Shown here one piece after another: positions 34,432-43,638 of a DNA stretch of 64,000 nucleotides; positions within the stretch are counted from its first letter, which is position 1; each line of letters opens with the position of its first letter. Source of the stretch: Niabella ginsenosidivorans (lineage in GTDB: Bacteria; Bacteroidota; Bacteroidia; Chitinophagales; Chitinophagaceae); assembly GCF_001654455.1 (NCBI RefSeq), contig NZ_CP015772.1, forward strand, positions 4,650,001 to 4,714,000. Reading direction: 5' to 3'. The notes under the pieces are model-generated. The model did no database searches. It saw only the letters and a program-made list of their open reading frames with translations, and was not told the origin of the DNA. The position numbers and the translations under genes are program-made.

Positions 34432-34659
34432 ATGAATAAGCTAATTACAGGCTTCGCCCTTGGTCTTTTAGTAGGCATTCTGTATGCCCCGGAAAAGGGA
34501 ACCACTACCCGCCAGCGCATAGCGGATAAAGGAAATGACCTTAAAGATCAGTTTGCTGACTTTATTGATAACCTGGCTGGCCGCTTTGAGGACCGGGCTG
34601 ATGAGCTTGAAGATTATGTACATGAAGAAGCAGAAAACATAAAGGCAGAAAGCGTTTAA
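34432..34659 (+). CDS. YtxH domain protein (stress-associated)
   Basis: A 75-residue protein of the YtxH family. It has an N-terminal hydrophobic helix with the family signature LITGFALGLLVGILYAPEKGTTTR (residues 4-27). A charged helix (QRIADKGNDLKDQFADFIDNLAGRFEDRADELEDYV) follows. YtxH proteins are general-stress membrane-associated proteins whose biochemical role is unknown. The gene is followed by a strong terminator and is probably monocistronic. The region upstream is AT-rich, and I could not fix a promoter. Confidence 0.88.
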   Translation: MNKLITGFALGLLVGILYAPEKGTTTRQRIADKGNDLKDQFADFIDNLAGRFEDRADELEDYVHEEAENIKAESV

Positions 34660-34680
34660 TTTTGCTTAAACGAATGGTGA

Positions 34681-34718
34681 AAACCCTGCGCAATGAAGCC
34701 GCAGGGTTTTTGTTTTTC
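34681..34718 (+). terminator. Rho-independent terminator after the YtxH gene
   Basis: A perfect 10-bp stem AAACCCTGCG/CGCAGGGTTT (34681-34690 with 34700-34709) with a 9-nt loop is followed by a T-rich run. Confidence 0.85.
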
Positions 34719-34758
34719 CTTGTTGCAACCAGCCGGTATCCATTTATTTGTGCTGCAA

Positions 34759-34805
34759 AAAACAGATCCCGGAACAAGTCCTGGATGACATCTTCAGGGT
34801 GACCA
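34759..34805. repeat. dispersed 47-bp intergenic repeat, copy A
   Basis: 42 of 47 positions match 42326-42372. It holds an imperfect inverted repeat ATCCCGG/CCTGGAT. Both copies are intergenic. Directly beyond, at 34806-35002, no gene is seen. Confidence 0.7.
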
Positions 34806-34902
34806 TAAGCGGGTTTGTCATCACCTCATTGATTAGCTCTCCTATCAAAAACTCGCCATGACATTCATTTTTGATAACGTCCAGCTTACTTGTCATTTCA
34901 TA

Positions 34903-34929
34903 AATCATAAAAGCGTTGCTTTTATGATT
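34903..34929. repeat. 12-bp perfect inverted repeat
   Basis: AATCATAAAAGC and GCTTTTATGATT are separated by 3 nt. It is about 75 bp past the stop of the leftward DUF1501 gene, with no T run. It could be an RNA hairpin or a protein-binding site. Confidence 0.6.
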
Positions 34930-35002
34930 GCCTCAGCCTGGCATATCTTCACCTTCTCCAGGCGAAATTTAAAAGTATCTAAATGGCATGGGCAGCTCTT
35001 TA

Positions 35003-36259
35003 TTAAATAAAATCCATGGTATCGTAATGCGCTTTTAAGATCTTACCGGAATCTGCTGCCAGCCATTTTTCCAGCACAGTAGCGTATACATTCTTAAAAT
35101 CCACATTGTATTTCAGATCGCCCTGGTTCAGATCTTCCAGGTCCGGCATCGGGTTTAAGAGCCCTTTTTTCTTTAAGCCACCGCTTATTAAAAACATGTT
35201 ATTGGCGGTACCATGGTCTGTTCCGTTACTGGCGTTTTGCGCCACACGCCTGCCGAATTCTGAAAAGGTGAATAACAGCACATCCTCCATACGGCCATTC
35301 TTTTTCAGGTCGTCCGTAAAAGATTTCACGGCATCGCTTAGCTGTGTAAACAGCCTTGCCTGTTGTGCCTCCTGGCCTACATGCGTATCAAAGCTTCCTA
35401 ATGAAATATAATACACTTTCGTGTTGATGTCGGAAAAGATCAACGAGGCAATTGTCTTTAATCCGTTTCCGAGCTCTGTATTAGGATAGCTGCCCGTTGA
35501 CGGATGCAGCCTGCTTTGCTTAAAAATATAATCAGCGGAGGATAATGTTTCCGCTAATGTTTTATATAAATAGTCTACCGGTTTTTCATCATGATGATCA
35601 CCAGTGTGAAAACTCTTGTTCATTTCTCTGAAGTATTTTTCATTCGATGTTCCAAAAAGGCGCCTGGGGTCTTTAACGGCTAACGCGTTGTTCTGCTCCC
35701 CTTTCAGGGCAAGGCTTAATACATCATCAATTTCGAGGGCCTGAGTGGGTTTATCGCATCCATGACATTGTGCATCCAGGTATCTTCCGATCCAGCCGTT
35801 GTTCCAGTATTCATTGGACTGACTTGCAGAATGCCAGATATCCATGCTCCTGAAATGGGAACGGTCGGGGTTGGGATAGCCTACATTATTTAAAATTGCC
35901 ATATTGCCTTCATCATAAAGCGTTTTGAGGGAAATCAGCGCCGGGTGCAGACTTACCTCATCCGTCAGCGCCAGGGATTTATCTTTTTGCACCCCTATGC
36001 CTGGTCTTGACCTGTAGTAAATATCATTGCGAACGGGGATCACCGTGTTCAATCCGTCATTGCCGCCGCTGAGTTGCAGCACCACTACTACTTTATTCCC
36101 TGGTGGAACTGCCGCCTGTGTTTCCAGTGCCTTTAAGAATTTTGGCATCATCAATGAAGCCGTTGCAAAAGAGCTTGCATATAAAAAATCCCTGCGCTTA
36201 ATGAGCAGGCCGGAACCAGTATGACTTTTATTTAAGAAAGAGGCGCTTTTTTTGTTCAT
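35003..36259 (-). CDS. DUF1501 family Tat-exported protein
   Basis: A 418-residue protein with a twin-arginine export signal: KRRDFLYASSFATASLMMPKF (residues 22-42), preceded by about 20 extra residues. The mature part shows LQLSGGNDGLNTVIPVRND, SLHPALISLKTLYDEG, NPDRSHFRSMDIWHSAS and the C-terminal VLLFTFSEFGRRVAQNASNGTDHG. This sulfatase/alkaline-phosphatase-like DUF1501 fold has unknown chemistry. It lies 10 bp after the DUF1800 gene; this pair is widely conserved and probably works together. The length is normal and the frame is intact. Confidence 0.9.
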   Translation of the reverse strand: MNKKSASFLNKSHTGSGLLIKRRDFLYASSFATASLMMPKFLKALETQAAVPPGNKVVVVLQLSGGNDGLNTVIPVRNDIYYRSRPGIGVQKDKSLALTDEVSLHPALISLKTLYDEGNMAILNNVGYPNPDRSHFRSMDIWHSASQSNEYWNNGWIGRYLDAQCHGCDKPTQALEIDDVLSLALKGEQNNALAVKDPRRLFGTSNEKYFREMNKSFHTGDHHDEKPVDYLYKTLAETLSSADYIFKQSRLHPSTGSYPNTELGNGLKTIASLIFSDINTKVYYISLGSFDTHVGQEAQQARLFTQLSDAVKSFTDDLKKNGRMEDVLLFTFSEFGRRVAQNASNGTDHGTANNMFLISGGLKKKGLLNPMPDLEDLNQGDLKYNVDFKNVYATVLEKWLAADSGKILKAHYDTMDFI

Positions 36260-36269
36260 GGTATTGAGT

Positions 36270-37745
36270 TTAACACATTTGATATTCCGGGGTGCTCATC
36301 AACTGGACGGTGGCGGACCGGATGTATGCCCCACGATCTGAAGAATCAACATATTTTGCAGCCACCTGATCTGCATTTGCCGCATTCACCTGGAACAGAC
36401 ACCCGGAAATGGCAGAAAAAAGATCCTCCCGTTTTACTTTATCAAATCCGGACACATACTGTGCCCAATCAATTTTTGCATTGATCAGACCGGCACCAGG
36501 TTTAGCCGGTTGCTTTTTAATTTCCTGCTTTGCAGCAGGAATATTAGCAAGCCCATCTGCTTTACGCCCCATCATCACATCATCATCCTGCTTGGGTTTT
36601 ACATTCAGCAGATCTTTGTCATTAAACAGCTGTGGAATCCGCAGCCGCATCATTAAAGTGCTGCTGTCGATCCATGATCTTCCGCCCGGCCATCCCGCCA
36701 CATTAGGCGGATATAACAGTTGCTGGCCAAGGATCCGCTGAAGGTTCATCAATGCATTATCATTATCCAGCCGCATAGGCACCATACGCTGAATACCCAC
36801 CAGCAGCTCTATGGGCGATTTGATTCGGATGCCGATGTTTTTTTCATCATAGAACCAGTCTGCAGTAAATATCCTGCCCATCAGCTTACCAATATCATAG
36901 TCTTTATAAAAGGAATCAGACAGATCCTGCACAATTGCTTTATCTACATTTTCATTTACAAAAAACTTATAGATCTTTTCCGTTATAAACCGGGCTGTTT
37001 GCGGATTGTCTGCAATAATGTCCAGCACCTGATCCCCGTCAAAATTGCCTTTTTTGTCAAGAAATGTTTTTATACCCTCATCGTGCTGCTTCTTTATAAA
37101 ATTAAATTCGCCCCTTGCGTTGGCCGTCCACCCCGTAAAAGCCCGTGCGCCTTCTTTAATATCCGTTTCCGTATAATGCCCGCGGCCTAAAGTAAACAGC
37201 TCCATTACCTCACGGGCAAAATTTTCATTGGGATGCCCTTTCTTATTTTGCTGGTTATTGAGAAAATACAGCATGGCAGCTGATTTGGAAACTTCTTTCA
37301 GCAGGGCTCTGAAATTGCCCAGCGCATTTTCACGCAATGTGTGCAGGAAAAGCTGGTTGTAAAAAAGATTGCCGTTCCGACAGGCAAAATGCCCGTGCCA
37401 GAAAAAGGCCATCTTTTCACGCAGCTGCGCGGCGCTGCCCACCATTTCCTTCAGCCAGTACAGATTGAGGTCCTTTACGCCCTGTTGTTGCTTGCGGTTC
37501 AGTATTTTTTTATCGTCCGTCGTCAGTTTGGACCGTTGTGCAGGATCCAGGTAGTTTTCATACAATGCCAGCAGCTCATCGCTTGCTATATTGATGTATT
37601 CCGGCTTTTTGGCTGATGCTTTTACCAGTGCCTGATAATACTCCTGCGGCGTATATTTTGCCAGCTCCTGTAACTGTTCTACCGCAGGCCCAAAACCTGC
37701 GCGCCACAGGAGATGCTGATTTTTTAGCTGATTATTCACCACCAT
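36270..37745 (-). CDS. DUF1800 family protein
   Basis: A 491-residue protein of unknown function. Family landmarks: QHLLWRAGFGP near the start, FFWHGHFACRNGN, LREKMA, ENFAREVMELFTLGRGHYTETDIKEGARAFTGW and ILGQQLLYPPNVAGWPGGRSWIDSSTLMMRL. All are standard DUF1800 blocks. No signal peptide is visible at the start chosen (ATG at 37745), and there is an insert of about 35 residues (LNVKPKQDDDVMMGRKADG) before the C-terminal helices. It is co-transcribed with DUF1501, 10 bp downstream. These pairs are often described as secreted or cell-surface modules. Confidence 0.9.
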   Translation of the reverse strand: MVVNNQLKNQHLLWRAGFGPAVEQLQELAKYTPQEYYQALVKASAKKPEYINIASDELLALYENYLDPAQRSKLTTDDKKILNRKQQQGVKDLNLYWLKEMVGSAAQLREKMAFFWHGHFACRNGNLFYNQLFLHTLRENALGNFRALLKEVSKSAAMLYFLNNQQNKKGHPNENFAREVMELFTLGRGHYTETDIKEGARAFTGWTANARGEFNFIKKQHDEGIKTFLDKKGNFDGDQVLDIIADNPQTARFITEKIYKFFVNENVDKAIVQDLSDSFYKDYDIGKLMGRIFTADWFYDEKNIGIRIKSPIELLVGIQRMVPMRLDNDNALMNLQRILGQQLLYPPNVAGWPGGRSWIDSSTLMMRLRIPQLFNDKDLLNVKPKQDDDVMMGRKADGLANIPAAKQEIKKQPAKPGAGLINAKIDWAQYVSGFDKVKREDLFSAISGCLFQVNAANADQVAAKYVDSSDRGAYIRSATVQLMSTPEYQMC

Positions 37746-38159
37746 AAAGCTGCTTTTTAATGGTAGACACCTTAAAAAGGGAAAAGTTTAAACGGGCTTT
37801 AAAGCTTAACAAATACTGTTTGACGTGTTTTTTGGCTTTTAAAGCATACCATAACAGTTCCTCAGCCTTATTGCACCGTGTTCAGGCAAACTATGATGTA
37901 AAATATTTTTTGCAGCTAAAATCATGCGGGCTTTTATAACCTGCGAATACCGTGCATTTTTATGCATGGGCAAATGTTGTCCAAACAGCCCGGCAACCAA
38001 CTAATTATGAGCAAGAGCTGCTATTGGTAATGAAGCGCATTAACAATAAAACCACTTATGTATACGGGTTCTCAACGGAAGTGCAACAACTGCAGCCGTT
38101 AATTAAAATTGGCGAAGTGGGTAATTTGTTGTACCTTTTATAGATTAAAATGTGTTGCT
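37746..38159. other. intergenic region, no gene supported
   Basis: About 410 bp between divergent genes. A short frame at 37952-38143 shows no family resemblance or signal and overlaps the presumed promoter zone. The sequence TACCTTTT (38132-38139) with ATTG about 20 bp upstream could be the promoter of the next gene. Confidence 0.45.
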
Positions 38160-38567
38160 ATGAAAAGTTATCACATCGTTTCACGCCTTGCCATTTACCT
38201 TCTTGCCGCCGTTCTGTTTGCTTTTGGTATTTTTCATTTCTTGCATCCCCGTGAACTGCTGGTAGCCGTGCCCACTTTTTTACCTGGCGGGATCATATGG
38301 GTAAAACTGGTTGGTGCAGCCTTTATATTAGTGTCTATTTCCTTTGTTACCAACCGGATGGTGAAACTGGCGGCCTATTTACTGGCGTTGTTGCTGCTCA
38401 TTTTTATCCTTACAGTACATCTGCCTAACTGGATCAACTCCGGCAATGAAGAGTCTACCATGATGGCCATGACGAACCTGTTAAAGGATACGGCCATATT
38501 TGGCTTTGCCCTGCACATTGCCGCATCGGCGCATCACCAGCGGCTGGATCTGACGGATGATGATTAA
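38160..38567 (+). CDS. DoxX-like four-helix membrane protein
   Basis: A 135-residue integral membrane protein with four hydrophobic helices. I chose the ATG at 38160; a longer frame upstream has no signal. The sequence RLAIYLLAAVLFAFGIFHFLHP followed by LPGGIIWVKLVGAAFILVSISF resembles the DoxX/DoxD-like family, where a conserved G-I-x-HF begins the first helix. A loop TVHLPNWINSGNEESTMMAMTNLLKD and a final FGFALHIAAS helix complete the fold. The role is unknown; some relatives take part in redox or sulfur metabolism. Confidence 0.75.
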   Translation: MKSYHIVSRLAIYLLAAVLFAFGIFHFLHPRELLVAVPTFLPGGIIWVKLVGAAFILVSISFVTNRMVKLAAYLLALLLLIFILTVHLPNWINSGNEESTMMAMTNLLKDTAIFGFALHIAASAHHQRLDLTDDD

Positions 38568-38743
38568 CCGGCTGGCCGGCAATAACGATCCCGTTCAAGA
38601 GTAACCAAACATACCGGCTGCCTGTAATTTATGCACTGCAGCTTTATAAAAAGGAGTCTTTTGCCTGAGCCTGCTTTTTATACAATATCCGTATTTTTCA
38701 TTTTTTAAGCAGCCTGTTTATCCCGCGTTCCATTTAAAAAAAA

Positions 38744-38751
38744 TAGATTTG
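38744..38751 (+). promoter_or_regulatory. candidate -7 promoter element (TAGATTTG)
   Basis: An exact match to TAnnTTTG lies 17 bp before the ATG of the enoyl-CoA hydratase gene. No clear -33 TTTG is visible at the right distance. Confidence 0.4.
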
Positions 38752-38768
38752 CACAAAACCCATATTTC

Positions 38769-39548
38769 ATGAATTATGAAACATTGTTGACCAGTGTTGA
38801 GGATGCAATCCTGACTATAAAAATCAACCGGCCGGATAAATTAAACGCGCTGAATAAGATAATGCTGAGAGAACTGGAAACAGCATTGAGCGAGCTCAAC
38901 CGCAACACAGAAATAAAGGCTGCAATGATTACAGGCAGCGGAGATAAAGCATTTATTGCAGGTGCCGATATCTCTGAATTTTCTTCTTTAGATGCAGCCG
39001 GGGGAGAGCTGCTCTCAAAAAATGGCCAGCGCCTGTTCTCAAAAATTGAAACTTCTGTAAAACCAATTATAGCTGCCGTAAACGGCTTTGCTTTGGGAGG
39101 TGGTTGTGAGCTGGCTATGGCCTGCCATTTCAGAATAGCCAGTGAAAATGCAAAATTCGGGCAGCCGGAGGTGAACCTGGGGTTATTGCCCGGTTATGGC
39201 GGCACACAACGGCTGACGCAATTAATCGGCAAAGGCCGCGCATTAGAGCTGTTACTGACCGGCAATATGATTGATGCGGTTACGGCTTTTAATTACGGCC
39301 TGGTGAACCATGTGGTGCCACAGCCGGAGTTGCTGATCAAAGCAAAGTCCATCTTATCGCTTATTAATACAAAAGCGCCTTTAGCCGTTGCAGGCTGTAT
39401 TGAAGCAGCCAATCTTGCTTATGCGCCGGATGGGGAAGGATATAAAAGCGAGGCTGCATTATTTGGCAACCTGATTGCCACTGAAGACGCTAAAGAAGGC
39501 ATCAGCGCGTTCCTGGAAAAACGCAAAGCCTCTTTTAAAGGAATATAA
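38769..39548 (+). CDS. enoyl-CoA hydratase/isomerase family protein
   Basis: A 259-residue crotonase-fold enzyme that hydrates trans-2-enoyl-CoA in beta-oxidation. Catalytic Glu114 is in ALGGGCELAMACHFRIAS and Glu134 in GQPEVNLGLLPGYGGTQRL. The oxyanion-hole loop AFIAGADISEFSS (about 61-73) is canonical. Both Glu are kept, so hydratase activity is likely. It is flanked by a DoxX-like gene and a convergent WG-repeat gene with a 2-bp gap. No other beta-oxidation genes are next to it, so the exact acyl substrate is not clear. Confidence 0.93.
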   Translation: MNYETLLTSVEDAILTIKINRPDKLNALNKIMLRELETALSELNRNTEIKAAMITGSGDKAFIAGADISEFSSLDAAGGELLSKNGQRLFSKIETSVKPIIAAVNGFALGGGCELAMACHFRIASENAKFGQPEVNLGLLPGYGGTQRLTQLIGKGRALELLLTGNMIDAVTAFNYGLVNHVVPQPELLIKAKSILSLINTKAPLAVAGCIEAANLAYAPDGEGYKSEAALFGNLIATEDAKEGISAFLEKRKASFKGI

Positions 39549-39550
39549 AT

Positions 39551-40552
39551 TTACAGCCCCTTTAAATATTCGCTAACATTAAACCGGTTCGGCGCATTCC
39601 TGTTCTGGCGGAAAAATCGGTCGCAGTTCTGAAGCGAGGCTTTCAACCACCTGTTAAAAGGGATGAGCTTTCCTTCCGGACCCGGATGAAACAGCTGGCC
39701 GGCTTCATCTCTCAAAAACAGAAACTGGTCCACTCCCTGCATGTCTCCGTAAGTAAATCCCTGTATCTGGTAATAGGGAGAAGTTTCTGATGGCCTTTCC
39801 AGGATCTGAAAATGCAACTGCCCCGATTTTCCGGTAACCGGCTCTTCCAAAAAAGCCGTATAAATTTTTGAGAGAACGTCCATGGCATTCATACTATCAA
39901 CAATTGCCTGCTCCTGCCGGTTATAATGAAAAGGATAAGGAAGAAAGCCCCCGTCAACAGGCAGGTCTTTATCAGACTGCCGTTTGCTCATTAACGGAAC
40001 CGTATCTCCCTGCCTGTTGATATATACTTTTTCCCCATTGCTGCTCAAGGCTATGGAGGGATGCTCCGGATCGCTTTCCCTGTCCAGGTAGCAGCCATTG
40101 CAGGCAGATGCGTACCCATAATTAAATGGCGAAGCCCAATCCCATTGCGGTTGTATAATGATCTGTCCCTGCAGGTTTACAAAACCCACTTTGCCTTTAT
40201 CCACACAACGGGACAAGCCTTCTACAAAGTAATCGGGACCATTATCAAAAGCCATCGGGTGAAACAGGAAATTCCCCCTGCGGTCATAGGTACTGCCAAA
40301 CGCATATGCTGCGGCACTATCCCGGCGATGCCGCACATCCAGCAGGTTGATCAGCGAGTCAGTAATGGGTGCTCTCAAATTAACATCATAATAAACATGC
40401 CCTCTTGCGGGAATAATAATTTTACCCGATTGATCTTTTACGCCCAGCAGCATACTCCTGGGATCCTGGAAATAATAAAGCTGGTGCTGCGCAAATAATA
40501 CTGCCGGTGAAAGCAGTGCCAGGAGAACAATATAAAATTTTATTCGTTTCAT
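39551..40552 (-). CDS. exported WG-repeat protein
   Basis: A 333-residue protein with a signal peptide (residues 1-21, ending LFAQ). It contains WG beta-hairpin repeats: MLLGVKDQSGKIIIPARG and KGKVGFVNLQGQIIIQPQWDWASPFNYGYASA. The latter is a full WG motif (G-x-V-x-x-x-G-x-x-V-x-P-x-x-x-x). The rest (about 200-333) is a globular domain without a recognised family. The pattern is common in Bacteroidota, with unknown function. It is convergent with the enoyl-CoA hydratase gene (2-bp gap) and divergent from fumC. Confidence 0.82.
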   Translation of the reverse strand: MKRIKFYIVLLALLSPAVLFAQHQLYYFQDPRSMLLGVKDQSGKIIIPARGHVYYDVNLRAPITDSLINLLDVRHRRDSAAAYAFGSTYDRRGNFLFHPMAFDNGPDYFVEGLSRCVDKGKVGFVNLQGQIIIQPQWDWASPFNYGYASACNGCYLDRESDPEHPSIALSSNGEKVYINRQGDTVPLMSKRQSDKDLPVDGGFLPYPFHYNRQEQAIVDSMNAMDVLSKIYTAFLEEPVTGKSGQLHFQILERPSETSPYYQIQGFTYGDMQGVDQFLFLRDEAGQLFHPGPEGKLIPFNRWLKASLQNCDRFFRQNRNAPNRFNVSEYLKGL

Positions 40553-40621
40553 AACTTCCGTTTAAAACATTTTACCACACAAACAAAATGAAGATTGAAG
40601 GTAATTAAAGTTTATTAATGA

Positions 40622-40629
40622 TACCTTTG
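40622..40629 (+). promoter_or_regulatory. candidate -7 promoter element (TACCTTTG)
   Basis: An exact TAnnTTTG match lies 31 bp before the fumC ATG. The nearest upstream TTG is 24 bp away, slightly too far for a standard -33 box. Confidence 0.4.
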
Positions 40630-40660
40630 TAAACTGATCATCTATTTAAAAAACAAGAAT

Positions 40661-42058
40661 ATGGATTACAGAATTGAAAAAGACACGATGGGTGAGGTAA
40701 AAGTACCTGCTGATGCATTGTATGGCGCCCAAACCGAACGGTCTGTTGAGAATTTCCGGATTGCTACCGATATTAATAAAATGCCCAAAGAAATCATCAG
40801 GGCCTTTGCGTACCTGAAAAAAGCAGCAGCAAATACCAATTATAAGGCCAAGGTGCTGGATAAGAAAAAGGCGGTACTTATCGGCAAGGTCTGTGATGAG
40901 ATCCTGGAAGGAAAACTGGACGACAGTTTTCCACTGGTGGTATGGCAAACGGGCAGTGGTACGCAAAGCAATATGAATGTAAACGAAGTGATCGCTTACC
41001 GCGGGCATGTGCTCAATGGTGGTAAGCTTACTGATAAGGAAAAATTCCTGCATCCCAATGACGATGTCAATAAATCGCAAAGCAGCAACGATACCTTTCC
41101 TACGGCCATGCATATTGCGGCTTATAAGATACTGGTGGAAGTAACAATTCCCGGTATTGAAAAACTAAGGGATACACTGCAAAAGAAAAGCAGGCAGTTT
41201 CTAAAAGTGGTAAAGATCGGCCGTACCCATTTTATGGATGCCACCCCGCTTACGCTGGGGCAGGAAATAAGCGGCTATGTATCCCAGTTAAACCACGGAC
41301 TGAAAGCCGTTAAAAATACATTACCCCATTTGGCTGAACTGGCACTGGGCGGCACTGCCGTTGGCACAGGCATCAATACTCCGCCGGATTATGCCAAAAA
41401 TGTGGCAGAAGAAATTGCAAGGCTTACAAAGCTGCCCTTTAAAACTGCAGAAAATAAGTTTGAAGCGCTGGCAGCACATGATGCCATTGTAGAGGCGCAC
41501 GGTGCCTTAAAAACAGTTGCCGTAAGCCTGATGAAGATCGCCAATGATATACGCATGCTGTCCTCCGGCCCGCGCAGCGGCATCGGTGAAATTCATATTC
41601 CGGATAACGAACCCGGCTCTTCCATTATGCCGGGCAAGGTGAACCCGACACAGTGCGAAGCATTAACAATGATCGCGGCACAGGTGCTGGGCAATGATGT
41701 GGCCATTAACGTAGGTGGCGCTACCGGCCATTTTGAACTGAACGTGTTTAAGCCCATGATGATCTATAATTTCCTGCACAGCGCCCGCCTGATCGGGGAA
41801 GGATGTGTATCTTTTAATGATAAATGCGCCACGGGTATTGAGCCGATCAAAGAAAATATTAAAAAGCACCTGGACAATTCCCTGATGCTGGTAACTGCGC
41901 TGAATACAAAGATCGGTTATTATAAAGCAGCAGAGATTGCGCAGAAAGCCCATAAAGAAAACACCACCTTAAAACAGATGGCCGTAAAGCTGGGCTATCT
42001 TACAGAAAAGGAATTTGATGAGTGGGTGGTTCCCTCAAAGATGGTAGGGAAAATATAG
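40661..42058 (+). CDS. fumC: class II fumarate hydratase
   Basis: A 465-residue TCA-cycle enzyme that interconverts fumarate and malate. The signature [11 protein letters not shown] is present (about 318-328), with [31 protein letters not shown] and [16 protein letters not shown] (catalytic His region). The length and start [28 protein letters not shown] are standard. It is an iron-independent, oxygen-stable form. No neighbours belong to the pathway, so it is probably monocistronic. Confidence 0.97.
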   Translation: MDYRIEKDTMGEVKVPADALYGAQTERSVENFRIATDINKMPKEIIRAFAYLKKAAANTNYKAKVLDKKKAVLIGKVCDEILEGKLDDSFPLVVWQTGSGTQSNMNVNEVIAYRGHVLNGGKLTDKEKFLHPNDDVNKSQSSNDTFPTAMHIAAYKILVEVTIPGIEKLRDTLQKKSRQFLKVVKIGRTHFMDATPLTLGQEISGYVSQLNHGLKAVKNTLPHLAELALGGTAVGTGINTPPDYAKNVAEEIARLTKLPFKTAENKFEALAAHDAIVEAHGALKTVAVSLMKIANDIRMLSSGPRSGIGEIHIPDNEPGSSIMPGKVNPTQCEALTMIAAQVLGNDVAINVGGATGHFELNVFKPMMIYNFLHSARLIGEGCVSFNDKCATGIEPIKENIKKHLDNSLMLVTALNTKIGYYKAAEIAQKAHKENTTLKQMAVKLGYLTEKEFDEWVVPSKMVGKI

Positions 42059-42248
42059 CATTTGATTCTGGGCCTGAATTAAGAATTTGCGCTGCAAAAA
42101 CAATGGAAAAAGAGTATCGTCATCTAGCGCAGCCCAGTCGAAAGGTCTTCTTAATTGGAGAAGCTGCCCCATCCACCGGCCGGCGGGGGCTGGCTGTGCT
42201 GTCAACGACAGATTACATGATACGGTGAAAACCAATTATACTTTAGTC

Positions 42249-42293
42249 ATGCTGAATTCCCGCCCGGATGAGCCCGGACGGGTATTTCAGCAT
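42249..42293. repeat. large intergenic hairpin
   Basis: ATGCTGAA (42249-42256) pairs with TTCAGCAT (42286-42293), and the inner part holds CCGG-rich complementary blocks around an ATGAG turn. It lies 33 bp left of dispersed repeat copy B. Confidence 0.6.
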
Positions 42294-42325
42294 CTATGTA
42301 TAGTATCACTCAACAGACCTGAAGC

Positions 42326-42372
42326 AAAACAGATCCCAGAACAAACCCGGGATGACATCTTCAGAGTGACCA
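42326..42372. repeat. dispersed 47-bp intergenic repeat, copy B
   Basis: Partner of 34759-34805, with 42 of 47 positions identical. It contains the inverted repeat ATCCC...GGGAT and the shared end GATGACATCTTCAG. No gene was found in the surrounding 42059-42622. Confidence 0.7.
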
Positions 42373-42528
42373 ATCCTATCTTCTTCAAAAGTATCCTATT
42401 TTCCTGTGCCGGAATCTTTTTTCAGAATTCCCGATTGTTGCATGAAAAGAAAATAAAGCAGCCCCTATTTTTTCCTTTTTCAGACTGTGTATGCTTCTGC
42501 TTTGTATTTAATATTGCTTATGACTCCA

Positions 42529-42605
42529 ATATGCCGCCCCTACAGGGCTTAAAAGCCATAAAAGTTTTTTTTACAAAAATATTTGCCCAATGGGGCTATA
42601 GTTCG
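42529..42605. repeat. repeat-like intergenic sequence with CCCC/GGGG elements
   Basis: GCCGCCCCTACAGGGCTT and GCCCAATGGGGCTATA are short hairpin-prone blocks that recall dispersed repeats of Bacteroidota genomes. A related TAGCCCCTATCGGGGG text occurs at about 46716-46735. This is a visual match only. Confidence 0.35.
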
Positions 42606-42622
42606 TAAGAGTTATGACCTTG

Positions 42623-43318
42623 TCAGGACTCAGGTTCAGTTACAGCCGCATTATCAGGTACAATAGTGGTGTCCTTCACTTTACGATAAAACTTTTTCTG
42701 GAACACCAGCAACGCAATCACGCCTGTTGAAATAGCCATATCAGCAATATTAAAGATGGGTGCAAAAAATTCAAACGGTTCACCACCCACCCATGGGAAC
42801 CAGGAGGGGTAGTGGGTTTTTATCATAGGAAAATACAGCATATCCACCACGCTTCCATGTAAAAAAGAGGCATACCCATGACCGCCGAACTTAGCAATAC
42901 CTTCATAACCAATATAATCGCCAAAAGCAGGGTCAAAATGCAGGCCTTTGTCAAAGATCATGCCGTAAAACATACTGTCAATAAGATTACCCAGTGCCCC
43001 GGCATAGATCAGCGCTACGCAGATCATAAATCCACGGGTGTATTTTTCCCTTGCAAACCGTACCAGCAGGAAAGAGCCAAAGATAACCGCAGCCAGGCGA
43101 AACAGTGTCAGGGCTACTTTACCCCCTTCATTCCCGAACTTCCAGCCCCAGGCCATACCGGAGTTTTCAATAAAATGGATACGTGCCCAGTTCATTCCAA
43201 AAATGCGGGTCACTTCCCCTATGGGATAATGTGTTTTTATATAGATCTTCACCACCTGGTCTACAACCAGGATCAGTAGAATAACGATAATTGATGTACT
43301 TAATTTCCCTGCTTTCAT
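42623..43318 (-). CDS. lspA: lipoprotein signal peptidase (signal peptidase II)
   Basis: A 231-residue inner-membrane aspartic protease that removes lipoprotein signal peptides. Catalytic aspartates are Asp159 in GSVVDMLYFP and Asp193 in FNIADMAIST, with ENSGMAWGW and GALGNLIDSMFYG as conserved blocks. Between them is an insert of about 35 residues (GMIFDKGLHFDPAFGDYIGYEGIAKFGGHGYA), which makes the protein longer than E. coli LspA; longer forms are usual in this phylum. The C-terminus is a short soluble tail. It is consistent with the several lipoprotein genes in this window. Confidence 0.95.
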   Translation of the reverse strand: MKAGKLSTSIIVILLILVVDQVVKIYIKTHYPIGEVTRIFGMNWARIHFIENSGMAWGWKFGNEGGKVALTLFRLAAVIFGSFLLVRFAREKYTRGFMICVALIYAGALGNLIDSMFYGMIFDKGLHFDPAFGDYIGYEGIAKFGGHGYASFLHGSVVDMLYFPMIKTHYPSWFPWVGGEPFEFFAPIFNIADMAISTGVIALLVFQKKFYRKVKDTTIVPDNAAVTEPES

Positions 43319-43638
43319 CCGTAGTTTTTTATAGCATTGATGCCAGGCAGCGCTTTATAGTATACCTAATGATATACGCCTTCTGTTATGCCCTGTTTCA
43401 TGCGGGGGCAAAGATACGGTTAAAAGAAAAAGTAATGATTGGTTTGTACAAACAACAACTGCCTGAAAATTGAGGGTAAGCGCATAAATTGACTTTTAAC
43501 TATGATTGTCTAACAATGCCACAAATGCACGAATAAACAAGAAAGAACATTTTATTTATTCATGCAATTGCGGCAGCATACAGAAATACCGACCGAATTT
43601 TCTTAATTTGGAGTCGTTTTATTATCAACCAGCGTCAT
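43319..43638. other. intergenic region between lspA and GH130
   Basis: About 320 bp without a supported gene. The only notable element is the 19-bp repeat at 43518-43536. The two flanking genes are divergent, so both promoters are expected here. Confidence 0.45.
43518..43536. repeat. 19-bp dispersed repeat, copy 1
   Basis: GCCACAAATGCACGAATAA is identical at 18 of 19 positions to the complement of 57300-57318, and a diverged third copy lies at 56916-56934. Confidence 0.55.

Noticed and set aside
37952-38143. Short open frame of 63 codons upstream of the DoxX-like gene
   Set aside because: It has no family resemblance, signal or membrane helix, and it overlaps the presumed promoter region.
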